Shown: piece by piece, positions 57,301 to 64,000 of the stretch
Layout of the letters: every line of letters starts with the position of its first letter
Numbering within the stretch: position 1 is the first letter of the stretch
Assembly: GCA_948474755.1 (NCBI GenBank)
Contig: CAOLHI010000747.1
Span: 372,001-436,000 of the forward strand
Source of the DNA: Ctenosaura bakeri
Taxonomy: Eukaryota; Chordata; Lepidosauria; Squamata; Iguanidae
Direction: 5' to 3'
Length of the DNA stretch: 64,000 nt
The notes under the pieces: generated by a model
What the model saw: the letters and a program-made list of their open reading frames with translations, nothing else
Databases searched by the model: none
Told to the model about the DNA's origin: nothing
Program-made: the position numbers and the translations under genes

Positions 57301-59745
57301 ATGTCCGCGCTCTTTAAAAAGTGCGTGTCCTGCGGCCGCAAGGTTGCCCTCAACGACGGCCATAAGGAGTGTCTCTTCTGTTTGGGTGAGTCCCACAACA
57401 TCCGGACTTGCCCAATTTGCCGGGATTTTACTCCCCAAACTCTCCGCAACCGCTCCGCAGACTCAAATCTTATTGTTGGGAACAGTCTCTGCGGGCGATA
57501 GACGAGACCTCCACTTCCAAGATGGCCGACAAGAAGACGACCACGCCATCGACGGTATCGGCGGCGCCGCCGTCCACCTCGTCGGTATCGGGCTCGGTAC
57601 CGGCAAAAACGCCGATCTCGGCGCTACCGAGGATCCCGAAGCTGTCGGCGGCTGCCAAGTCAGCAAAAGGATCCTCGACGGCGAGGAAGGCTGAGGCTCC
57701 CCTTACGGAGACGCCTGCTAAAAAGCGCCCTGCTCCGGACGGAGGCAAGGGCAAGGAGAAGGAGAAGAAGAAGAAGAAGAAGAAGGAGAAAAAGCGTTCC
57801 CCGGCTGGGGACGTTCGACCTCCTACTCCTCCTCCTACTAGCAGCCTTCCAAAGGGCGAGGCGAGTCCGTCGATCTCTCGGACGATGAGATTGAGGACGT
57901 TCCCCAACAGCGCCCGGACTCGCCTGTGGCAGACCCTCCAACCCTGGTGGAGGAGCGCCACTGCCCTCTTAGCCGTCGCAGGTCGGCCGACCTGCAGCAG
58001 AGGGAGCCCTCTGCTTCTCCGGAGCGGCGTTCGACCTCCTTTAGGTCCCGGTCCCGCTCTTCCGAGCGTCCGGTGGCCTCGCCGCCTCCGAGGGAGACAA
58101 GAGAGGAACAACCTCGCTCGTCTGCCTCCAGATACACCTCGGCGCCCTACGTGGCCAGGTACGCGAGGGAATCTGAATGGAGAGAGCGCCCGGCCTCCTA
58201 TCGGTCGCATTCGCCATCGTACCGGGATCGGTACCATCGTGGCCCGAGTCGCTGGGAGACCTTCCGGAGGTCCCGGTCACCTCGCGACAGCGCGAATCGC
58301 GCTCGCCTAGAGGGGACGAGGCTCGGTACCGTCGACGCCGAAGCCGATCTCCGTCGGACGCCGCTCCTTCAGCCGCTCTCCCTCTCCTCGATATCATAGG
58401 GCGAGGGAGCCTTCACCACGGTATCGGGCGATATCGCCACCTCCTAGGGTCACGGCAACGGCGACGCGCCCACGGAGTCGGTGGTGACTGAGCGGGCTAC
58501 GACGACGTCAGCCTGCCAGACTACCCCGGTCACCACCAAGAGGGTGAAGTCAGTGGTCAGCCATCCCAAGCGGGACGCTGCTGCTACCACCGCCCCGGCT
58601 GCGGAGAAGCCTAGGAAGGCAACACCTGCGGCGACGAAGGAGCCGGAAAGCGAGCGGCGAGAGGACTCACCGAGCTCGGAGTCGTACGACTCAAGCGCGG
58701 AGTCAGAGGTGTCTGAGGCGGCCTCACAGGAGTCTCCTCCGCTGGGATCGGGGACCCGATCCCAGATTCTGCTCCAGAGGACGTCCACCAGTTCTCTGCG
58801 ATGCTGCTCCGCATGGCCACTACCCTCGGCCTTAAGATCGCCGATGCGGAGCCGGAGGACGACGATCCAGCCTTCTCCGTCTTCGAGGAGAAGCGACCTT
58901 CCACGGCCCCGCTGCCTCTCCTGCCCCGGGTATCCAGACTGGTGAAGGCCGCCTGGGATAGACCGGCCTCGGCTCAGCCGATACCGCAGCGGTTAGAACA
59001 CCTCTACAGGGTGCAGAAGGATAACGCCGGTTATCTCTTTAATCACCCTGTACCGAACTCTGGGGTCGTCGAGTCGGCACAGACAAAGGGCTCCGGCAGG
59101 CAACACACCACCCCGCCGGACAAGGAGGGCAGGAAGTTGGACGCCTACGCAAGGAGGTTCTATTCAGCTGCCTCCTTGCAGATCAGGCTGTCCAACACTC
59201 AGGCTTGCCTCGCGGCATACCTGAAAAAAGTGCTCGATCGCCTGAACCGGCGATGGAGGCGGTACCGGAGGACATCCGCCAAGCCTCCTCCGTGATCTTC
59301 AATGAGGCTATCTCCATCGCTCGGCACCAGATGGCCTCCTCCCGGCACGCAGTGGAGATCGCCTCCCGGGTCATGGGGGGACCCGTCCGGCCTCCGCCGC
59401 CATGCTTGGCTGCGACCGGCCGACATCCAGGAGGACACCAAAAGGAGGATTGAAGATCTCCCCTTCGACGGTGAAGGCCTATTCAATTCGTCCACAGACG
59501 AAGCTTTGGACAATCTTGTCAAGGCGAGACTGACCGCAAAAAAGATCGGGCTGCAGCCGGCCACGCAGGCCCGCAGGGCCTCCACCTTCCGCCCATCCTG
59601 GCGACGATCCTCCACCTCGTCGTTCCAGCGTTCGGCCCAGTCTGGACAGTCGAGACCGTCCTCCGGCTCATCGGCCAGACGCACGATTAGGCGGCGCCCG
59701 GCTTCGTCGAAGAAGTCCCCTCCGAGACAAAGTCTCGGTTTTGAC
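57301..59745 (+). pseudogene. DIRS gag-like region, frameshifted
   Basis: Opens with an ATG at 57301 and a Cys/His-rich head: CVSCG, DGHKECLFCLG, CPICRDFTPQ. This spacing is typical of the N-terminus of vertebrate DIRS first ORFs. It is followed by a Lys-rich tract near 57760-57800, an Arg/Ser-rich middle (58000-58480), and a conserved helical part (58800-59640) with segments such as LGLKIADAEPEDDD and DTKRRIEDLPFDGEGLFNSS. The frame changes near 57455, 57860, 58290, 58400-58480, 58755, 59240 and 59390, so at least six indels break it. Role inferred: nucleocapsid-like RNA-binding protein. Confidence 0.8.
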
Positions 59746-61487
59746 GTGCCTGGCAGGACCCACCAATACCCACTCTTCAGCCTACCATCAGCGCTCGGAG
59801 ACCGACCGACTCCCCGCTCGACACCTAGCGGAGTGGCAGTATGTCACTACGGACTCTTGGGTGCTTTCCATCGTCCGTCTTGGCTACGCCATCGAGTTTC
59901 TGATTCCTCCTCGCGGCTTTATACTCCACGCCGTCGAGTCCGGCCCTCCTGGAAGAGATCCAATCCCTCCTCCAGAAAGGGGCGATCGAGCGGCTCCCGC
60001 AAGAGGCCAAGACCACCGGCTTCTTCTCCAGGTACTTCACGGTACCGAAAGCCGACGGTACCTCCGGCCGATCCCTAGACCTCAGAGGGGTGAACTACTA
60101 CATCCGCCCCAAAAGGTTCAAGATGGTCACGATACCGTCGATCCTACCCTTCTTACATCGAGGGGACTGGTTCGCCTCCATCGATCTCCGAGACGCATAC
60201 TTCCATATCGCCATTCGCCCGCAGCACAGACGGTACCTCCGCTTCGCAGTCGACGACACCTGTTACCAGTACAAGGTGCTGCCGTTCGGACTCTCGACTG
60301 CCCCAAGGGTCTTCACCAAGTGCATGGCCCCGGTGGTATCCTACCTGCGGACGAAGGGCGCTTCCGTCTTCCCCTACCTCGACGATTGGCTGTTGGTGGC
60401 GTCCTGCAAACAGAGACTTTACCACGACGTCCACATGACGTTGTCACTCCTGACCCGCCTTGGTCTACGAGTGAATCCGAAAAAGTCCCACCTCGAGCCG
60501 GCGAGGATCTTGGACTTCATCGGGGCGACGCTCGACTCGACCTCCGCCAGGGCGTACCTACCAGAGTCTCGAGCACGAACCTTGATCCGGGCCGCCGCTC
60601 ACGCTCGTACGGCCCCGACGTTATCTGCGAGAAGCGTCCAGCAGCTCTTGGGCTACATGGCTGCGACGACCGCTGTGACATATCTCGCCAGGCTGAGAGC
60701 AAGACCTCTTCAACACTGGTTCGTCCGCATATTCGACCCCCTGCGAAAACGAACAGACACTCCGACTGCAGCTGCCGGGAGACGTCCGCTCATCCCTCCG
60801 ATGGTGGCAGTCGCGATGCAATCTCATGTCAGGGATGCCTTTCCAACAGCCGACACCGAAGGTGACGGTAACGACCGACGCCTCCCTGTATGGATGGGGT
60901 GCCCACTGCGGCGATCTCAGAGTCCGCGACAGATGGACCGACGACGAGACCGCTCTCCATATCAACGCGCTGGAGCTGCTCGCCGTCTGGAAAGCCCTAC
61001 GGGCGTTCCGCCATGCCCTGGCGGGGCGCACGGTCCTGATTCTGACGGACAACACCACCGCCGTCTGCTAAACAAAAGACAAGGTGGGACTCATTCCACG
61101 ACCCTGCTCGACATCGCGCTCGACCTGTGGGAATGGTGCATTCGCCTGCACACGCATCCCGTGGCGGTTCACCTGGCCGGGCAGGAGAACACCACGGCAG
61201 ACGCCCTCAGCAGGGACACCTCATCCCATCACGAATGGTCTCTCTCCGGAGAGGCGTTCAGACTGATTCGGGACCGCTGGGGCGAACCATCGATCGACCT
61301 CTTCGCGACCAGGGAAAACGCGAAGTGTCGCCGATTCTGTTCCAGAGCGGGCCACGATCGTGCCTCCATCGGGGACGCTTTCCAGTTTCCGTGGACCGGG
61401 GAACTCCTTACGCGTTCCCGCCGTTCCCGCTGCTCGGCCGGACGATATCGAAGATCCTCGCCGACCGAGCCGACGCGATCCTGGTAG
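59741..61487 (+). pseudogene. DIRS reverse transcriptase / RNase H region, frameshifted
   Basis: The RT core lies in one frame from about 59925 to 60750. It includes GFFSRYFTVPKADG, SIDLRDAYFHIAI, VLPFGLSTAPRVFTK and the catalytic YLDD at about 60375. RNase H follows in another frame (60826-61071) with TTDASLYGWGAH, NALELLAVWKAL and LTDNTTAV. A further segment with TADALSRD and SIDLFATREN continues to about 61400, and FPPFPLLGRTISKILADRA and LVAPYWPRQHWF lie in the next frame. Frame changes near 59930, 60755, 61070 and 61400 disrupt it. The post-RNase H part may correspond to the DIRS methyltransferase-like region, but I see no clear methylase motif. Confidence 0.88.
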
Positions 61488-61639
61488 CCCCGTACTGGCC
61501 GAGGCAACATTGGTTCGCACCCCTGCTACAAGCCGCACGAGACGACCTGCTCCGGTTGCCACCGACACCGGACCTGCTCTCCCACTCCGGCGGCCGAGTC
61601 CTCCATCCGGACCTGCCACGCCTGGCCCTCCATGCCTGG

Positions 61640-62661
61640 AGGATATCGCACTAGACGATCCCGTGCTCGGTACCGTCCTCGTCGCGGCCAGGAAGGAATC
61701 CACCCGTCGCAACTATCAATACAAGTGGCGACGCTTCCTGACCTTCGCTAACGAGAGGAGTGAGCCGGATCGCCCCCGGGGCTCCGACCGTCCTGCACTT
61801 CCTCCTGCACCTCCGGCAACAGGGCCTGGCGTTTCCATCCCTGAAGGTGTATCTCTTCGCGATCGTGGCATACCAACCGCCACGATCTGCTGCCTCGGCC
61901 TTCTTCAGGAACGATACCGTTAAGCGGTTCCTGAAAGGACTTCATCATCTCTACCCGCCGGTATCGCCGCCGCTACCGCCGTGGTCCCTCTCGCTGGTGC
62001 TCTCGCAGCTGACGAAGCCGCCCTTCGAGCCAATGGCGACCTCGGATGACAGGCTCCTGACAATGAAAACTGCCTTCCTGGTAGCGGTGACCTCAGCGAG
62101 GCGAGCGGGTGAGATCACAGCTCTTCGTTCCGATGAGCCCTTCACGGTCTTCCACAGGGACAAGGTGGTCCTGAGACCTGACATCTCGTTCCTGCCAAAG
62201 GTGGTGTCCAGTTTCCATCTCAACCAGGACATCATCCTGCCTGCCTTCTTCCCAAACCCGACGACACCGTTGGAGCGGTCCTCCACTCCCTGGACGTGCG
62301 TCGGGCATTGGCTTTCTACAAGGACAGACTGCTTCCTTCCGACAGCGCCGCATCTCTTTGTTTGCTATGGGCGACGTCGGAAGGGCCTAAAGTGTCCACC
62401 CAGCGCTTCTCCAAGTGGGTGGTGAGGACTATTGAACTGGCGTATGAGCTCGCGAGGAAGCCTCCGCCAGTCCTGCTTCGAGCCCACTCCACCAGAGCTG
62501 TGGCTACTTCTGCGGCCCTCCTGCGAGGAGTTGACCTGCATGAACTCTGCCGTGTGGCGACCTGGTCCCAACCATCGACCTTCGTGCACCACTACAGGCT
62601 CGACTGCCGGTCGCGCAGAGATGCCCGGTTTGGACGTGAGGTGTTGGCTTCCGTGCTGTAG
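61640..62661 (+). pseudogene. DIRS tyrosine recombinase (YR), frameshifted
   Basis: The N-terminal core-binding part reads ARKESTRRNYQYKWRRFLTF in one frame. After a shift near 61755 comes PSLKVYLFAIVAYQP then AVTSARRAGEITALR, which holds the first catalytic Arg. A second shift near 62285 leads to LLRAHSTRAVATSAALLRGV, with the His-x-x-Arg pair, and FVHHYRLD, with the catalytic Tyr. All four catalytic-type residues (R, H, R, Y) are present but in two frames. The terminal stop is at 62659-62661, just before the internal complementary region. It would integrate the circular cDNA in an intact copy. Confidence 0.88.
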
Positions 62662-62696
62662 GACCTGACCCGCGTCCGACCGGTAAGCTACACAGT

Positions 62697-62804
62697 CTCC
62701 TAGTGTATGAAGGCACAGAGACCACGAAGAAGAAGAACAGGTTGCTTACCTGTAACTGTGGTTCTTCGAGTGGTCATCTGTGCCATCATACACACCCGCC
62801 CTTC
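62697..62804 (+). repeat. DIRS internal complementary region (ICR)
   Basis: The first ~40 bases are the reverse complement of the left-end start (GAAGGCACAGAGACCACGAA). The remaining ~70 are the reverse complement of the extreme right end (TTGCTTACCTGTAACTGTGG). The reverse complement of the whole therefore reads right end joined to left start, the junction of a circular intermediate. This is the diagnostic DIRS feature used to rebuild full ends during replication. Confidence 0.87.
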
Positions 62805-62833
62805 CTCCCCTCTTTCTCAGGTCCCTGTAGGTT

Positions 62834-63038
62834 CTACGGCGGACGACAGAACTGAGGAGAGACCGTTGCTCGGCGGGAGGAGCATGCGCAGTACCGGCGT
62901 GGGGGAGGGGTTCCCGCCAAGCGAACAAGCTCTAGAAGTTTCCGAACGCTACCGCGCAGGCGCTAAAGCTCCTAGTGTATGATGGCACAGATGACCACTC
63001 GAAGAACCACAGTTACAGGTAAGCAACCTGTTCTTCTT
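62834..63038 (+). repeat. DIRS right inverted terminal repeat
   Basis: Reverse complement of the left repeat from about 62834 to 62975, then a longer unique tip (ACTCGAAGAACCACAGTTAC, then AGCAACCTG and TTCTTCTT) that appears in reverse at 62731-62804. The end at 63038 is set by where similarity to the ICR stops. Confidence 0.85.
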
Positions 63039-63145
63039 TGTGGTCCCTGCGCCTCATACAGTGGGTTTTGCACCTGCACAAAGACCCACACCAGACACAG
63101 ATGACCACCTGAAGAACCAAAGTTATAGATAACCTGTTCCATCCC
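63039..63145 (+). repeat. Diverged DIRS-end remnant next to the intact right end
   Basis: TGTGGTCCCTGCGCCTCATA resembles the DIRS left start (CGTGGTCTCTGTGCCTTCAT). About 30 bases later, CACAGATGACCACCTGAAGA and ATAACCTGTTCC resemble the right end. It looks like a short, internally deleted, older related element whose left end directly abuts the new copy. Confidence 0.6.
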
Positions 63146-64000
63146 CCCACACCAGCTGATGCAGGAGGCCACAAAGTTCTTTTCAGTTGATTCTTTGGGA
63201 CTTCTTTTCCTGTGCAGCCAGTTTTAAATTCTCCTGCTAACCAGGTACATATTTTCGCTATCCAGTCATTAATATAAATAATTTAGTAAACAGATTCTAA
63301 TTGGGAGATTTATTAGGAATAGAAAATGAATACTGGAATAGGAAAGAATATAGTTTCAGTGATATTGGAGGGCAGAAAAAGCAAATATTCTGAAGAGTAT
63401 GGAAGAAACCCTTCTCAGATGGCTGAGAAGCAGATTGAGGGGGTGAGAGAGGGCAAAGCATGATTCTGTCCAGAAGACTGCTGCCCAGCTTGTGTCAGAC
63501 AATGAAAAGAAAGTGAAATAAAGGAATATATTACTGAGCTCCAGTGAGAGTGAGTCAGATGACTTGAAACTGGTGGAAGGACAAAAACAGCAAACAGAAT
63601 GAGAGAGAGCGAGAGAGAACCAAAAGATAAAGGAGGCATATTTAGTAAAAACAGAAACGGGGAAAACCCGGTAGGTACTCAGAAACTGAGAAGAGAACTT
63701 GCTGCAGCAGCTAAAACTCCAGTGGTGTCTTCAAGGCACCAGACTGAAACACCGAGTTCAAAGGCCAGGGACAGAGCTACACAGTGGCTAGGAAATGTGC
63801 CCAGACCAATGGCTAATATACTGAGTCAGTGTGGTAGGTTTGCTGCAGGAAGAGACTCAAATCTTGTTTCTAAATGCAGCTAAGATAATACCACAGTTTA
63901 GAGCCAACTTACAGGAAATGTTCATGGATGTACCTTTATGAAAGCAAGTTGTGGCCAAGGAAACAAATCAGGGAGCCAGGCAGAGCAATGAAGTTATCAT
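63146..64000. other. AGTPBP1 intron right of the DIRS element
   Basis: Less AT-rich from about 63410. A 94-codon frame at 63599-63883 with a basic, polar composition could be a piece of a retroelement first ORF, but no motif supports this. No AGTPBP1 exon is seen. Confidence 0.35.

Larger units (their letters stand above)
56968..63038 (+). mobile_element. DIRS-type tyrosine recombinase retrotransposon, near full length, decayed coding regions
   Basis: A ~6.07-kb GC-rich island in AT-rich host DNA, in the same orientation as AGTPBP1 and inside its last intron seen here. Order: left inverted terminal repeat, gag-like region, RT plus RNase H, tyrosine recombinase, internal complementary region, right inverted repeat. 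This order, the lack of LTRs and the recombinase in place of an integrase define DIRS elements (family knowledge). Boundaries come from the internal complementary region, whose reverse complement joins the right end to the left start. No target duplication is seen, as expected for recombinase-mediated insertion. All three coding regions are frameshifted, so this copy is not autonomous as read. Confidence 0.93.

Noticed and set aside
57470..58237. Minus-strand frame of 255 codons
   Set aside because: Shadow of the GC-rich gag-like region; low-complexity Arg/Gly/Pro composition with no domain.
62707..62982. Frames across the DIRS right end
   Set aside because: They fall in the complementary region and inverted repeat, which are structural, non-coding parts of the element.
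63599..63883. Possible AGTPBP1 downstream exon or new gene
   Set aside because: Sequence does not match the CCP1 C-terminal region, and there is no domain or splice support.

Overview
This is a vertebrate nuclear window, almost certainly from a squamate reptile and probably a lizard. The host sequence is AT-rich. It carries tRNA-derived SINEs and 5S-rRNA-derived SINEs that both end in a Bov-B-like tail (the Sauria and 5S-Sauria type), L2-like and L1 LINE pieces, hAT and Tigger-like MITEs, and a GC-rich DIRS-type retrotransposon. That combination is typical of lizard genomes. Nothing prokaryotic is present.

The only host gene I can support is AGTPBP1 (cytosolic carboxypeptidase 1, CCP1/Nna1) on the + strand. 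I place 21 consecutive coding exons between 19883 and 53090. Every junction has AG/GT borders and the reading phase is continuous, giving 3124 coding bases (about 1041 codons). They cover the N-terminal ARM-like region, an acidic linker, a fast-evolving linker exon, the CCP N-domain, and the first part of the M14 zinc carboxypeptidase domain, including the HPGE zinc motif and the following DYHGHS zinc histidine. The start-codon exon (expected to encode roughly 14 residues) was not found and should lie upstream of the window. The last ~175 residues, including the catalytic glutamate, must lie beyond 64000.

Layout. 1-19882: non-coding (upstream intron or 5' flank) holding SINEs, a decayed minus-strand L2-like LINE (about 5405-7780), a solo LTR (9869-10778), a Tigger-like MITE and a hAT MITE with a perfect 8-bp target duplication. 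19883-53090: AGTPBP1 exons, with introns containing MITEs, a compound hAT element, SINE fragments, an L1 3' end, and a perfect 34-bp inverted repeat at 36257-36331. 53091-64000: one large AGTPBP1 intron containing a minus-strand Penelope-like remnant with a recognisable GIY-YIG region (about 53780-54175) and a nearly complete DIRS element (56968-63038).

The DIRS element shows left and right inverted terminal repeats, an internal complementary region that mirrors the circle junction, and gag-like, RT/RNase H and tyrosine recombinase regions. Its coding regions carry about a dozen frameshifts, although its two terminal repeats differ at only about one position in 130. A short, diverged DIRS-end remnant abuts its right end. 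No wholly new system was found. The points most worth checking are the Penelope remnant, the young-but-broken DIRS copy, and the perfect hairpin in the AGTPBP1 intron.
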